DNA of 37,394 nucleotides from Spyradocola sp050942925 (GCA_050942925.1 JBMNOF010000011.1:1-37394), one strand, 5' to 3'. Counted from the first letter of the stretch, positions 7,940 through 17,470 are shown. Numbers and translations: made by a program. The notes: generated from the letters alone by a model not told the origin.

Positions 7940-10825
7940 TCACGCATCCTCCCCCAACTTGAGCGCTCGAGCGATCTTGAGCCGCGCCACCAGCACGCCC
8001 AATACGCACAGACAAATTCCCATCACCGCGCCCACGACGCCAAAGAGCCTGGCGCAGTCCGATCCCTGCAGGACCAGCCGCAAGGGCACCATCTGCTGCT
8101 CGGCCGCATAGGCGATCTGGATCAGCGGCACAAAGAGCGCGGCGGCGGCTCCGCCAATGCCCGCCCCTGCCGCCACGGACAGGAGCGAGACAAAGATCTG
8201 CTCGTTGAGCAGCATCGTCACGATCTCCCGCATGGACATGCCCATCGCGCGGAAGATTCCCATCTGCAGCGCCCGCTGGCGGATGGAGAGCACCCAGTAG
8301 AGCAGGAATCCCACCGTGCACAGAAGCAGCGCCACGATGAACCCCACCGTGAGAATCCCGTTTGTGCCCTGGTAGACGGGATCGTTCTTTCTCTCAATCC
8401 GCTCCGCCTGCGCGTCGCGGAAGGAACGAATCTGCTTTCCCGTTTCCTCTATGTAGTCGTAGAGGAACTGCGTGGAATCGCCTTGCACCTTCATCCAGAT
8501 CTCATAGGGCGTGACGCCAAAGGCCGCCTGCACCTGGCTCAGGTGCGCCACGATCAGGTAACTGGGCTCGGTGCGGATTTGCCCGTCCGACCCGACGGTC
8601 GTGACCGTCTCGCTGTAGGTGGGGAAATACGGCACAAACCCATAGATGATCCCGCGCGCGCTGTCACCCGCGCTGTTCCGGTAGTTGACCGCATCCCCCA
8701 ACCGGAAGCCCAAGTCCTGAAAATTCTCCGATACGAGGATGGCCTCCGCGTTCTGGGAGATGGCGTTGAGATAGTTGTACCAGTGGATGGGCAGAAGGTC
8801 CTCGTCGAACCAGGCCGTTTCCCCGAATTCCTTTGTGTGGATGCCCAGCAGCCGCACGCCGCGAAGCAGCGCTCCGTCCGGAAGCGTCAACCGGATGTCG
8901 TCGTCATTGAGCACGCGCGTGACGGATTCTGCCTCCGGCAAAAGCGCATACCCCTCGTACTCCGGCTCCACGTAGCGGACCGGTTCCGCCTCCGTCGAGG
9001 CGCTCTGCGCGCTCTCCGGGCCGGAAGAAGCCGCAGCCGCCACCTGGTTGTCCCGCCAGGCCTCCTGCAAAACGACGTCCGCGCCAATGGCGTAGCGCGT
9101 ATTGCGCTCGGCGTTGTCTTCAATGGTCCGCGCGGCCGTGGCGTTGAAGATTCCCAGCGCCACCGTCACCATCAGGAACACCATGAGGAACCCCTGGCTC
9201 CCCCGGGTGCGAAAGACCTGCAAAAACGAGGCGAACAGCGCCGAGCTCCACCACCTGCGGCCGATGTTGTAGATGAGCCGCACAAAGAGCGGCAGCAGCC
9301 GAAGCCCCAACAGCGCCGCGCCCAGGATGAACAGCGAGGCGCTCAGGAAGAGCAGCGGGTCCAGCGTATCCCCCGAGAGCACGCGGCGATACAGTTCCTC
9401 CCGCTGTGCGGAGAAGCTGTAAAGCCCATAGAGCGAGATGGCGAGCAGAATCAGGTCCAGGCAGGCCTTCTGCCAAAGGGGCAAGCGCCTGCGCACAGCG
9501 CGCCGCTCGCGCCTCTGCCGGACGACACTCGTCCGCGCGGCGCGCATGGCGGGCAGCACCATCGTCAGGATCGAGAGCAGGGCAGCCCCCACGCCAAAGA
9601 GCACGACCCGCGCATCCACCCGGGCCGGCAGCGCCGCGCGGGACACGAACTCCAGGAAGGCGTTCGCGCTGCCCAACACCTGGCACAGGAACAGGGAGAG
9701 CGGAAGCCCCAGCGCCAGGCCCATCCCCGCCAGCAGCGCGCTCTGCAGCAGGTAGATGGACAGGATCTGTCCGCCGCCCGCGCCACGGCTCTTGAGCACG
9801 GCGATTTCGCCCGCCTCCATCTCCACCCATTGGCGCGAAACCATGAAGATGAACACGGCCAGCAGCGCGAGGATCGGTGCCTGCAGCACGAGGAGCGTCA
9901 CGGAAACGCGCTTTCCCTCCTGCAAAAACTCGCGCAGGACATCGGTGAAATTGTTGACGATCTCCACATTGCTCCCGCTGTCGGGAAATGCGCGCTGGGC
10001 ATCCTCCATGGCCTCGATGTAGTCCTCCGCGCGGTCGCTGTCCATCTGCGCGTACTCCATCAGCGCGTACCAGGTTCCGGACAGGTCCACGCTCTGGTCC
10101 GGTCCGAAGTGCACAAACAGCTCGCGGAACAGGCCCTCGTCCATCAGCACCGTGCCGCTGTACCCCGAGGGCGAGACCACCCAATAGGGATCGTCTGCCT
10201 CCGACGCCGCAAACACGCCCGATACCCGAAGGGAAAGCGGACTCCCGTCCGGCGCGGTGAGGTCCTCCGTGTCCAATATCTCCCCCACCAGCAGGTTCAT
10301 GTTGAGCATCCCCCGCTCGCTGACCACGACGTCGATCACGCCGTCGTCCGCCTGGGCCGCCGGCCATTCCCCGGCAAGCAGCGCGCCGTGTTCCTCCAAA
10401 TCGGACAGAAAGGCGAGATTGAGGTATTTGCCCGCGCGGTCATCTTCCCGCAGGGCGCGGGAGGTCACCTGCACGTTGTGGATGGTGTACTCCGTCACCT
10501 GCTCCCGGAAGGGGATCTGCAATCGATCGTCCATCGTCTGCGCGATCTCCTCCGCCGCAAGAAAGTTCTCCTGGTTGACAATCGCCCCGCTCTTTCGCAG
10601 CAGAGACGCCGAAACCGTGACCGTGCCGGGGTACTTGCCTTCCTCCGTCTGCACGGCGCGCAGATCTTCCTGCATCGTGCGCTGTAAAATCGCCCGGCTG
10701 TACATGGGATTGACACAGGCGATTGCCATGAGCAGCACATTTCCAATGAGCAGGCTCAGCATCATCCACTTCTTGGCCCGCACCTTGCGCAGCACGAATC
10801 GCAGCAAATCCCTCGCCCCCTCCAT
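7940..10825 (-). CDS. FtsX-type ABC transporter permease, duplicated, ten predicted helices
   Basis: 961-residue inner-membrane permease. A first helix (about 20-40) is followed by a large extracytoplasmic domain (about 45-305) and an FtsX core (helices near 308-330, 354-382, 404-428). Two further helices lie near 450-472 and 488-515. Helix 543-563 starts a second extracytoplasmic domain (about 570-820), then a second FtsX core (823-848, 875-905, 928-948). RQRALQMGIFRAMGMSMREI after helix 8 and VEMEAGEIAVLKSRGAGGGQI after helix 2 are the cytoplasmic coupling loops. One chain thus carries both halves, as in duplicated MacB-like permeases. It lies 27 bp after the third adaptor gene; the ribosome site (AGAGAG) is weak. 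The substrate is unknown: lipoprotein, peptide and antibiotic are all possible. Confidence 0.92.
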   Translation of the reverse strand: MEGARDLLRFVLRKVRAKKWMMLSLLIGNVLLMAIACVNPMYSRAILQRTMQEDLRAVQTEEGKYPGTVTVSASLLRKSGAIVNQENFLAAEEIAQTMDDRLQIPFREQVTEYTIHNVQVTSRALREDDRAGKYLNLAFLSDLEEHGALLAGEWPAAQADDGVIDVVVSERGMLNMNLLVGEILDTEDLTAPDGSPLSLRVSGVFAASEADDPYWVVSPSGYSGTVLMDEGLFRELFVHFGPDQSVDLSGTWYALMEYAQMDSDRAEDYIEAMEDAQRAFPDSGSNVEIVNNFTDVLREFLQEGKRVSVTLLVLQAPILALLAVFIFMVSRQWVEMEAGEIAVLKSRGAGGGQILSIYLLQSALLAGMGLALGLPLSLFLCQVLGSANAFLEFVSRAALPARVDARVVLFGVGAALLSILTMVLPAMRAARTSVVRQRRERRAVRRRLPLWQKACLDLILLAISLYGLYSFSAQREELYRRVLSGDTLDPLLFLSASLFILGAALLGLRLLPLFVRLIYNIGRRWWSSALFASFLQVFRTRGSQGFLMVFLMVTVALGIFNATAARTIEDNAERNTRYAIGADVVLQEAWRDNQVAAAASSGPESAQSASTEAEPVRYVEPEYEGYALLPEAESVTRVLNDDDIRLTLPDGALLRGVRLLGIHTKEFGETAWFDEDLLPIHWYNYLNAISQNAEAILVSENFQDLGFRLGDAVNYRNSAGDSARGIIYGFVPYFPTYSETVTTVGSDGQIRTEPSYLIVAHLSQVQAAFGVTPYEIWMKVQGDSTQFLYDYIEETGKQIRSFRDAQAERIERKNDPVYQGTNGILTVGFIVALLLCTVGFLLYWVLSIRQRALQMGIFRAMGMSMREIVTMLLNEQIFVSLLSVAAGAGIGGAAAALFVPLIQIAYAAEQQMVPLRLVLQGSDCARLFGVVGAVMGICLCVLGVLVARLKIARALKLGEDA

Positions 10826-10852
10826 ATTTTTCTCTCTACTCTGCCCACCGGA

Positions 10853-11980
10853 TCACGGCAGCACGACCTCCTGGCCTTCCTCCAAGCCCTCCAGGATGAC
10901 GACCTGCTCGCTGCTCTGCGGCCCAATCTGCACAAACCGCTTGCGCGGAGAGCCGTCCTTGCGCAGCAAAACATAGCTCTGCCCGTTCTCGCTGCCGATG
11001 GCCGTTCGCGGCAACAGGAGCGCGTCTTCCAGGACCATCTCCTGCGCCGTGATGCTCGGGTTCACCATGTCCGCCGCGGGGATTTCCCCCTCCACGGCAA
11101 CGGCCGCACCGCTCGCCCCCAGATCCGGAGGCAGGAGGGACTCCGCGCTGACCACGACGCCCTGCGCGGTCTTCCGCCCGTTGTTCGGACCGTATTCGAT
11201 TTGTACAGTCTGCCCCACGCGCAATTCGCCCAGGATGCCCGTGCCCGCGCGCAATAGATACCGTTCCGGATCATACAAGCGGAGGATCGCCTGCCCCGAC
11301 TCGCAGTTCTCCCCGGGCGAGAGGCTCTGCAAGCCCGTCACCACGCCGGAGACGGGCGCCACCACCGTAAGATCCCGCTCTCCTTCGAGAATTTCTTCCC
11401 GTTCCTTGTTCAGCTGGCGCTCCTGCTCCGAGAGTCGGAGCAGAAACTGCTCCCGCTCCAGCGCGCTGCGCTCCAGCTGCGCCGCCAGCACCTGCCCCTG
11501 CACGTAGACGCGGTAGGTCTTTTCGTCGCTGGGCAGGATCTCCAACTCCTGGATTTGCTCGCGCAAGTCCTCGTCGGCCTTGTCGCGGTCATAGAGCCCG
11601 TCCTCCATTTCGGAGGCGAGCCTCGCCAGCTCCACCTCGATCTCCGCCAGGCGCACATTGTCGGAGCGCTTTCGGAAAACCGAGAGCACCTCGCCCGCCT
11701 CCACGCGCTGGCCGTTGGCCACGCGGTGCTCGACGAATTGCGCGTTGTCCGTCGTCAGATAGACCGTGATCTCGCGCACGGATTCCACGGAGGCCGACGT
11801 GCGGAACTCCTGCACGAGCGTCCCTCTCTCGACGCGGGCCGTGCGCTCGTTGGCCGCCTGCTCGCCCGCCGCGTCCAGGAGCAGCACCTCCTGTGCCGCA
11901 CCTTTTTCGGCGCAGGCGCTGAGCAATCCCATAAGCAGAAACGCAATCCACACGAGCGCCGCAATTCTCCTAGGGCACAT
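10853..11980 (-). CDS. Membrane-fusion (HlyD/RND-type) adaptor lipoprotein 3
   Basis: 375 residues. A basic start and hydrophobic stretch end in a lipobox LLSAC (Cys23), so it is probably lipid-anchored outside the membrane. Beta-barrel and lipoyl halves flank a long coiled coil (about residues 105-190, rich in Glu/Arg/Leu). The second lipoyl half has APVSGVVTGLQSLSPGE, and a VGQTVQIEYGPN barrel strand follows. It is of the YknX/MacA adaptor class that joins MacB-type exporters. The start is set at the ATG 11978-11980, with AGGAG eight bases upstream; it overlaps the previous gene's stop by 11 bases. A slightly longer start (MWSM) would put the ribosome site too close. Confidence 0.9.
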   Translation of the reverse strand: MCPRRIAALVWIAFLLMGLLSACAEKGAAQEVLLLDAAGEQAANERTARVERGTLVQEFRTSASVESVREITVYLTTDNAQFVEHRVANGQRVEAGEVLSVFRKRSDNVRLAEIEVELARLASEMEDGLYDRDKADEDLREQIQELEILPSDEKTYRVYVQGQVLAAQLERSALEREQFLLRLSEQERQLNKEREEILEGERDLTVVAPVSGVVTGLQSLSPGENCESGQAILRLYDPERYLLRAGTGILGELRVGQTVQIEYGPNNGRKTAQGVVVSAESLLPPDLGASGAAVAVEGEIPAADMVNPSITAQEMVLEDALLLPRTAIGSENGQSYVLLRKDGSPRKRFVQIGPQSSEQVVILEGLEEGQEVVLP

Positions 11981-13067
11981 AGACCACATCTCCTTCCGAA
12001 AGGCCGGAGACGATCTCCGCCGCATTCACGCTGCGGTAACCAGCCTCGACCTCCGTGCGCACGCGCTCCCCGTCCACCACGCGGTAGACGTAGGTCTCCC
12101 CTCCGTCGCGGAACAGGCAGTCGGGCGGCACATAGAGCACGCCCTCCCGCGCGATGGTCTTGAGGAGCACGGCAGCGTATGCGCCGGCCTGCGTTCCTTC
12201 CGGCACGCCCTCCGGGAAGGTAAAGGAGGCGCTCAGCTCCTCCCCGGCCAGAAGACTCGCGATGTAGTCGTCCGTGTCCATGGGCGCATACGCGATGGGC
12301 ACCCGCTCGCCGCCGATCCAGGCGATGACCTCATCCGCCTCCTCGGCCTCCGCCTCCGTCAAATACTCTCCCTTGAGGCGCAGTTGGCCCTCCTGTGCGA
12401 GCACGACGAGCGTCTGTCCGCTCTGCGCAGAGACCCCGTTCGAGAGATCGGCCAGATAGACCACCCTTCCCGCTTCCGGCGCAATCAGCGCGCTCTGCGT
12501 CACGCGCTCCTGCAGCGTCTGGCGCTCTTCCAGGAGCTGTTCCCGTTCCAGGGCCTGCCGGGCCTGTTCCTGTTCCAAGGCCGCCTCCAGTGCGTGCAGC
12601 TCGTTCTCCTTGAGCTGTTCGCGCTCGCCGCCCGCCTTATAGTCGCGGTTGTCGTCCTCCATCTGGTACTTGCACAACTCGATGTCCATTTGCATTCCCG
12701 CAATGGTCAGGGCGTTGTCCTCTTCCCGATAGGCAAGCTCTTCCTCGATCTCCGCAATCCGCTCGCGCTCGTCCTCCACGTCCATGCGCAAAAGGACGTC
12801 GCCCGCTTCCACGGTCTGCCCGAGCTCCACCGAGATTTCCTGGACCACGCCGCCCTCCGGCAGGGAGAGCTCCATCGTCTCCGGCACGACAAAAAAGTCG
12901 TAGGCGCGCCATTCCGCGATTTCCCCGCGGCGAACCGGCTCCGTGTCCATGCGCATGCCCACCGGCTCCAAGAGCTCCGGGACGGGCTCCGCCTTTGCCG
13001 CGCAGCCGGCCAGCCCCAGCCCCACGAGGAAAACCGCCAATGCGCGCGCTGCTCTGCTCTTCCTCAT
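11970..13067 (-). CDS. Membrane-fusion adaptor lipoprotein 2
   Basis: 365 residues, with signal sequence and lipobox GLAGC (Cys22). The lipoyl half PEGGVVQEISVELGQTVEAGDVLLRMD is followed by a long Glu/Gln/Arg-rich coiled coil (about 115-205), then APEAGRVVYLADLSNGVSAQSGQ, which closes the lipoyl domain. The barrel and membrane-proximal parts continue to VSGLSEGDVVYVP at the end. The start codon 13065-13067 overlaps the upstream stop as ATGA, which implies coupled translation; an earlier in-frame start would run 13 codons into the preceding gene. It is similar in plan to, but clearly different in sequence from, adaptors 1 and 3. Confidence 0.9.
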   Translation of the reverse strand: MRKSRAARALAVFLVGLGLAGCAAKAEPVPELLEPVGMRMDTEPVRRGEIAEWRAYDFFVVPETMELSLPEGGVVQEISVELGQTVEAGDVLLRMDVEDERERIAEIEEELAYREEDNALTIAGMQMDIELCKYQMEDDNRDYKAGGEREQLKENELHALEAALEQEQARQALEREQLLEERQTLQERVTQSALIAPEAGRVVYLADLSNGVSAQSGQTLVVLAQEGQLRLKGEYLTEAEAEEADEVIAWIGGERVPIAYAPMDTDDYIASLLAGEELSASFTFPEGVPEGTQAGAYAAVLLKTIAREGVLYVPPDCLFRDGGETYVYRVVDGERVRTEVEAGYRSVNAAEIVSGLSEGDVVYVP

Positions 13068-14158
13068 TTCAGGATCACCGCATCCCCTTCTTCCAGTCCG
13101 GAACAAATCTCCACATATCCATCCGCTTCAAAGCCCGTCTCCACCTCGGCCATGGCGCGCAAACCGTTGTCGTCCTGCACGTAGACAAAGTGCTTGTCGT
13201 CCATCTGTTTGACGGCGTTGGCGTTGACGTAGAGCACGTCCTCCCGACGATCCAGCTCGAGCGTGACCGCGCCGCGGTCGCCATCTGCCAGGGCGGCCGC
13301 CGCATCGTCCGGCCGCAGATACACCTCTTCCTCGCCTTCTCCGTCCAGCGCCCCAGCCTCCTGTGCGCCCACGACCGTGCAGGGAAAGACCTGTTTTTCC
13401 AGGCCCACGACGACCTCGACCGCCATGCCCGCAGGGAAATTCTCCACATCCTCTGTCCGGACAACAAAAAGGGAAGAACCCGCGTCCGAGATCGTGCAGA
13501 CCACCTGTGTGTCGTCGCTGAGCGTCCCCTTTTCCAGGTCCCGCGCATACGTCACCACGCCGGAAATCCCTGCGCGGAGCACGCGCTCGCGCAGCTCGGT
13601 TTCCGTTTGCTCCTGGCGAACGCGCACGACTGCAATCTGCCCCTGCAAGTCCTCGATTGCGCGGTCATAGGGCCGCAAAACCTCCTTTAGGGGCGTGGCG
13701 TCCTCCCGCTCCTCTTCGTCCAGATACGCCCATTCGATCTCCCACTTTTCCTGTGCGAGGCCGCGGTTTTCCTCCTGCTGGCGCACTTCCAGTTCCAGCG
13801 TCTCGATCTCCGCCGCCTGGCGGGCGGCGTCCTCCTCCAGCGTTCCGCGATCCAGCGCGGCAAGGACCTGTCCCTCCGCAACCACATCCCCTTCGGAGAC
13901 ATAGCGCTCGTCAAAGGGCACGCCGCTGACCGCAAAGCAGAGCTGCTCCTCCCGCACCGCGCGATAGGTCGCGGTGTAGCGCTCCGTCCGGATGAGATCC
14001 CCGCGCTGCACATAGGCAAAGGTAAAGCGCTCCTCCGCGCTCGCCTGCTGCACGGGCGCATCGGGCAAAACCTCTTCCTCGGGAAGAAGCGCGCATCCCG
14101 ACAGGGTCAGAATCATGCCCAATGCCAAAAATGCCCCAATATGCCTGATTTGCTTCAT
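13064..14158 (-). CDS. Membrane-fusion adaptor lipoprotein 1 (first gene of operon)
   Basis: 364 residues, with signal peptide and lipobox LTLSGC (Cys22). A lipoyl half (FDERYVSEGDVVAEGQVLAALD) is followed by a coiled coil (about 112-200) and ISGVVTYARDLEKGTLSDD, which completes the lipoyl fold; a barrel and an end strand (SGLEEGDAVILK) complete the adaptor. The start ATG 14156-14158 has ATGGAG eight bases upstream. It is the first of seven genes read from the extended -10 promoter at 14200-14208. A role as the outer-leaflet or periplasm-like adaptor of the FtsX permease is inferred from operon context and the MacA/YknX family. Confidence 0.9.
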   Translation of the reverse strand: MKQIRHIGAFLALGMILTLSGCALLPEEEVLPDAPVQQASAEERFTFAYVQRGDLIRTERYTATYRAVREEQLCFAVSGVPFDERYVSEGDVVAEGQVLAALDRGTLEEDAARQAAEIETLELEVRQQEENRGLAQEKWEIEWAYLDEEEREDATPLKEVLRPYDRAIEDLQGQIAVVRVRQEQTETELRERVLRAGISGVVTYARDLEKGTLSDDTQVVCTISDAGSSLFVVRTEDVENFPAGMAVEVVVGLEKQVFPCTVVGAQEAGALDGEGEEEVYLRPDDAAAALADGDRGAVTLELDRREDVLYVNANAVKQMDDKHFVYVQDDNGLRAMAEVETGFEADGYVEICSGLEEGDAVILK

Positions 14159-14199
14159 TGTCCAACTCCATCTGTGCTGCTGTTTTTTTCGCTGGGTTC

Positions 14200-14208
14200 A
14201 TTATAACA
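14200..14208 (-). promoter_or_regulatory. Extended -10 promoter of the adaptor-ABC operon
   Basis: Read on the minus strand as TGTTATAAT, that is TGN plus a perfect TATAAT, about 40 bases before the first adaptor start. The -35 region (TTTCGG at 17 bp) is poor, so the TG extension probably matters. Confidence 0.75.
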
Positions 14209-14265
14209 GAAACCGTCTCGCTCCGAAAGCCTGAAATTCCTTCGCTTTCTCCAAAAAAGCCGCGC

Positions 14266-14294
14266 TTGTGCCCAGGTGCGGATTCTGCTATACT
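14266..14294 (+). promoter_or_regulatory. Promoter of the rhamnosidase gene
   Basis: TTGTGC (14266-14271), 17-bp spacer, TATACT (14289-14294) preceded by TGC (extended -10). It is divergent from the operon promoter about 60 bp away. No clear operator palindrome is seen between them. Confidence 0.75.
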
Positions 14295-14379
14295 CTAGGC
14301 GAAACCAAACGCACGCACTTCTTTCCCCTAAAATCGGCACACAAAACGCAGAACAAAGAACCAGAGGGAGGGATCTTTT

Positions 14380-16551
14380 ATGGCGCATTTGATTCAACAA
14401 GCCTGTTTCCTCACCGCCCCGAAGGACATTGGCACGGTGGTCCCGTGCTTTACCCGCGCGTTGGACCTGCGCGGTCCGGTCCGCAGCGCGCGCCTGCACA
14501 TCAGCGCCCTGGGCATGTACCAGGCTGCCATCGACGGCGTGCGCGTGGGCGAGTTCGTCTTCGCGCCCGGCTGGACGGAGTACGGAAGCCGCCTGCAGTT
14601 CCAGACCTATGACGTGACGGACATGGTCGCGCCTGGAAGCGTGCTGACGGTTCTCGTCGGCGAAGGCTGGTGGGGCGGACGCATGGGCTGGAACGGCCAA
14701 AAGGAACGCCGCAAGACCGCGCTCATCGCAGCGCTGGAAGTGGAATACCTCGACGGCAGCCACCAGAACATCTTGACGGATTCGCGCTGGCGCGTTCTCA
14801 CCACGCCCATTCTCTTCTCCTCGATTTACGACGGGGAAACCGTGGACATGAACGCCCCCTGCGAGGACCTCGGCCCCGCGGCGATTCTTCCGCACGACAC
14901 CGGGATTCTCCTTCCCCAGGAGGGCGAGGAGATCCGCGAAATGGGATCGCTCGCGCCGATCGCCGAGTTCACAACCCCCAAGGGCGAGCGCGTGCTCGAC
15001 TTTGGTCAAAACCTGACAGGCTATGTGCGCCTGCAGGCCCGCGGCAAGAAGGGCGAAACGGTGGAGCTCTCCTTTGCCGAAGTGCTGGACAAGGACGGCA
15101 ACTTCTACACCGAAAACATGCGCTCGGCAAAGAACAAGATCCTGCTCACGCTCGCGGGAGAGAGCGAGATGGAGTACGCGCCGGCCTTCTCCTTCCAGGG
15201 ATTCCGCTACGTTCGCTTGGATGCCTGCCCGAGCTCCATGTCGGCCCAGGACTTCACCGCCGTGGTCGTTCACTCCAACATCGAGCGCACGGGCGACTTC
15301 TCCTGCGGCGTAGCTCTGGTCAACCAGCTCTACCAAAACATCCTCTGGGGACAGCGCAGCAATTTCCTGGACGTGCCGACCGATTGCCCGCAGCGCGACG
15401 AGCGCCTGGGCTGGACGGGCGACGCACAGGTCTTTGCACGCACCGCCTCCTATAACTTCCGCGTGGATGCGTTCTTCACCAAGTGGCTGCACGACCTCAA
15501 TGCCTCGCAGGATGCGCAGGGCCGCGTTCCGCACGTCATCCCGAACATCCTGGGTCCCAACGATGTCGCCTCCGCCGCTTGGGCGGACGTGTGCACCATC
15601 GTCCCTTGGCAGATGTACCTGACCTACGGCCAGCTCCACTTCCTCACCGACCAGTTTGATTCCGCCAAAAAATGGGTGGACTATGTGCACGGCGCGGGCA
15701 GCGAGGAATTCCTCTGGCTGGACGGCACGCACTTTGGCGACTGGCTCGGCCTGGATGCGCCCGAAGGCAGCTACAAGGGCTCCACGGACGAGGGCCTGAT
15801 CGCCGGCGCATTCTTTGCCCTCTCGACGGAAAACCTCGTCAAGATGGGCCGCGCCCTGGGCCGGGACATGGCCGAATACGAAGCGCTCTACGACAACATC
15901 CGCGCCGCCTGGCAGAAGCGCTATGCCGCAGAGCCCGGCCGCATCTATGGCGACACGCAGACCGGCTACGTGCTGGCGTTGGCCTTTGACCTGGTGGACC
16001 AGAAAGCCCCCTACGCCGCACGACTGGCGCAGAAGATCCACGAAAACGGGGACAAGCTGCAGACCGGCTTTGTCGGCACGCCCTACCTGCTGCGCGCCCT
16101 CTCGGAAAACGGGTACACGGATCTGGCCTACACCTTGCTCTTGCAGACGGAGTTCCCTTCCTGGCTCTATCCCGTCACCCGCGGCGCCACCACCATGTGG
16201 GAGCACTGGGACGGCCTCAAGCCCGACGGTTCGATGTGGTCCGCGGACATGAACAGCTTCAATCACTACGCCTACGGCGCGGTGGGCGAGTGGATGTTCA
16301 ACGTCTGCGCGGGCATCAACCCGGACCCGGAGAATCCCGGCTTCCGCCACATCCTCTTTGCGCCGCAGCCTGACCCGCGCATGGGCCACGTTTCCGCTTC
16401 CATCCGCACGGCGCAGGGCCTTGTGTCCTCTGCCTGGGCCTACGAAGGCGATGCGGTGCGCTACACGTTCACCGTGCCCGAGGGCTGCACGGCTGTGGCC
16501 CGGATCAACGGCGCCGAGTATGCGCTCTCCGCCGGCGTCCACCGCTTCTAA
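14380..16551 (+). CDS. Alpha-L-rhamnosidase, glycoside hydrolase family 78
   Basis: 723 residues. It releases terminal alpha-L-rhamnose from pectin side chains or plant glycosides. The N-terminal Bac_rhamnosid_N-type beta domain contains LHISALGMYQAAIDGVRVG (residues about 40-58) and APGWTEYGSR. The catalytic alpha/alpha barrel holds the family block PTDCPQRDERLGWTGDAQ near residues 333-350, with the Asp, Glu and Asp that match the known acidic cluster. A later Glu in MWEHWDG near residue 607 is the probable base. A small C-terminal beta domain closes the chain. There is no signal peptide, so the enzyme is cytoplasmic and acts on imported oligosaccharides or glycosides. The start is fixed by GGAGGG eight bases upstream. 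It is on the short side for GH78, with no carbohydrate-binding extension. No rhamnose isomerase or kinase is nearby. Confidence 0.95.
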   Translation: MAHLIQQACFLTAPKDIGTVVPCFTRALDLRGPVRSARLHISALGMYQAAIDGVRVGEFVFAPGWTEYGSRLQFQTYDVTDMVAPGSVLTVLVGEGWWGGRMGWNGQKERRKTALIAALEVEYLDGSHQNILTDSRWRVLTTPILFSSIYDGETVDMNAPCEDLGPAAILPHDTGILLPQEGEEIREMGSLAPIAEFTTPKGERVLDFGQNLTGYVRLQARGKKGETVELSFAEVLDKDGNFYTENMRSAKNKILLTLAGESEMEYAPAFSFQGFRYVRLDACPSSMSAQDFTAVVVHSNIERTGDFSCGVALVNQLYQNILWGQRSNFLDVPTDCPQRDERLGWTGDAQVFARTASYNFRVDAFFTKWLHDLNASQDAQGRVPHVIPNILGPNDVASAAWADVCTIVPWQMYLTYGQLHFLTDQFDSAKKWVDYVHGAGSEEFLWLDGTHFGDWLGLDAPEGSYKGSTDEGLIAGAFFALSTENLVKMGRALGRDMAEYEALYDNIRAAWQKRYAAEPGRIYGDTQTGYVLALAFDLVDQKAPYAARLAQKIHENGDKLQTGFVGTPYLLRALSENGYTDLAYTLLLQTEFPSWLYPVTRGATTMWEHWDGLKPDGSMWSADMNSFNHYAYGAVGEWMFNVCAGINPDPENPGFRHILFAPQPDPRMGHVSASIRTAQGLVSSAWAYEGDAVRYTFTVPEGCTAVARINGAEYALSAGVHRF

Positions 16552-16564
16552 AACCGCGAAAAAT

Positions 16565-16598
16565 GCGGCCCGCCTCTCCATTCTGGGGAGGCGGGCCG
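16565..16598. terminator. Bidirectional terminator between rhamnosidase and methyltransferase
   Basis: A 12-bp perfect GC stem (16565-16576 with 16587-16598, with possible G-U extension inward). On the minus strand it is followed by ATTTTT, a good terminator for the methyltransferase. On the plus strand the tail TGCGTTT is weaker. Confidence 0.82.
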
Positions 16599-16604
16599 CT
16601 GCGT

Positions 16605-17387
16605 TTAGATCTTTCTTGCCATTTCCAAATCCAGTGTATCGTAGATGGAGATCCTGCCGCCAAACTTCTCGATGACGTTCCGGATCTCTGCAAAGAATTG
16701 CTTCCGCCTTTCCTCCTCTATGGCGACGTGATCCGAATAGGTGCCCAGGAGCTGCACGTATTCTTCCGCCGCAAAGGTGCGCACGCGGTGATACAGCTTG
16801 TACTGAATATCCTCGAATCCGTAGGTTCTCGCGATCTCCGCGCGGGCGCGAGCCTCCTCCTCACCGTAGATCTTGTCGCTCCGCGTCCCCGGCATGTACA
16901 CCGCGTACACTTCCTGCAGCGCTTCGTACATGTCCGGACGGCTCAGATCCCGGTTCGGATGGTTGGCAAACCGCGCAAATGCGCCGCCCGGCTTCAGCAG
17001 CGCGTAGACCTTCTTGTACCCGATCTCCTCCGGTATCCAGTGAAACGCCGATGCCGAGTACACCAGATCCCACTGCTCCTCTGCAAGCGCCGTCTCCTCA
17101 AACTTCCCCGTGACCACGGAAAAGTTTGGGTACCCCTGGAATTTCTCCCGGCAGACCGCCGCAAGTTCCGCGCCGTACTCCACCGCCGTCACACAGCAGC
17201 CCGTCTCCAGCACCGGCCGCGTCGCCTGCCCCGTTCCGATCCCCACTTCCACGGCGCAGCAGCTTACATCCAACGGCTTGTACGCGAACAGATCCCGATA
17301 CAGCTCCGGAACGTAGCCGGGCCGCGTCTTGTCGTAGAGCTTCGCCCTCGTGTTGAATGTCCATTCCAGTCCCTTGACGATCGGCAT
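16605..17387 (-). CDS. Class I SAM-dependent methyltransferase
   Basis: 260 residues. SAM motif I is VEVGIGTGQAT (46-56), the acidic residue after strand 2 is Glu70 in VTAVEYG, and SASAFHWIPEE follows, a block typical of Methyltransf_11 trans-aconitate/ubiquinone-like small-molecule methyltransferases. LKPGGAFARF is motif IV. The N-terminus FNTRAKLYDKTRPGY is typical of this subgroup. The start at 17385-17387 has GGAGGGAAGG just upstream. A longer frame would run through a terminator hairpin and is rejected. It stands alone between two terminators. The substrate is unknown. Confidence 0.9.
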   Translation of the reverse strand: MPIVKGLEWTFNTRAKLYDKTRPGYVPELYRDLFAYKPLDVSCCAVEVGIGTGQATRPVLETGCCVTAVEYGAELAAVCREKFQGYPNFSVVTGKFEETALAEEQWDLVYSASAFHWIPEEIGYKKVYALLKPGGAFARFANHPNRDLSRPDMYEALQEVYAVYMPGTRSDKIYGEEEARARAEIARTYGFEDIQYKLYHRVRTFAAEEYVQLLGTYSDHVAIEEERRKQFFAEIRNVIEKFGGRISIYDTLDLEMARKI

Positions 17388-17470
17388 GGCCTTCCCTCCT
17401 CCTATGCAATTTTCGCGGTGTCTTTTCATTTTATCATGGGCCTGGGAAGATGTCCAGAAAATTGGCAAAC

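Noticed and set aside
8483..10687. A 734-codon plus-strand frame opposite the FtsX permease
   Set aside because: Shadow frame of the permease, low-complexity Arg/Gln/His-rich product with no ribosome site.
14155..16581. An open frame of about 800 codons on the minus strand, opposite the rhamnosidase
   Set aside because: Antisense to a well-supported GH78 gene, no family pattern, and typical of codon-biased GC-rich DNA where the complementary frame stays open.
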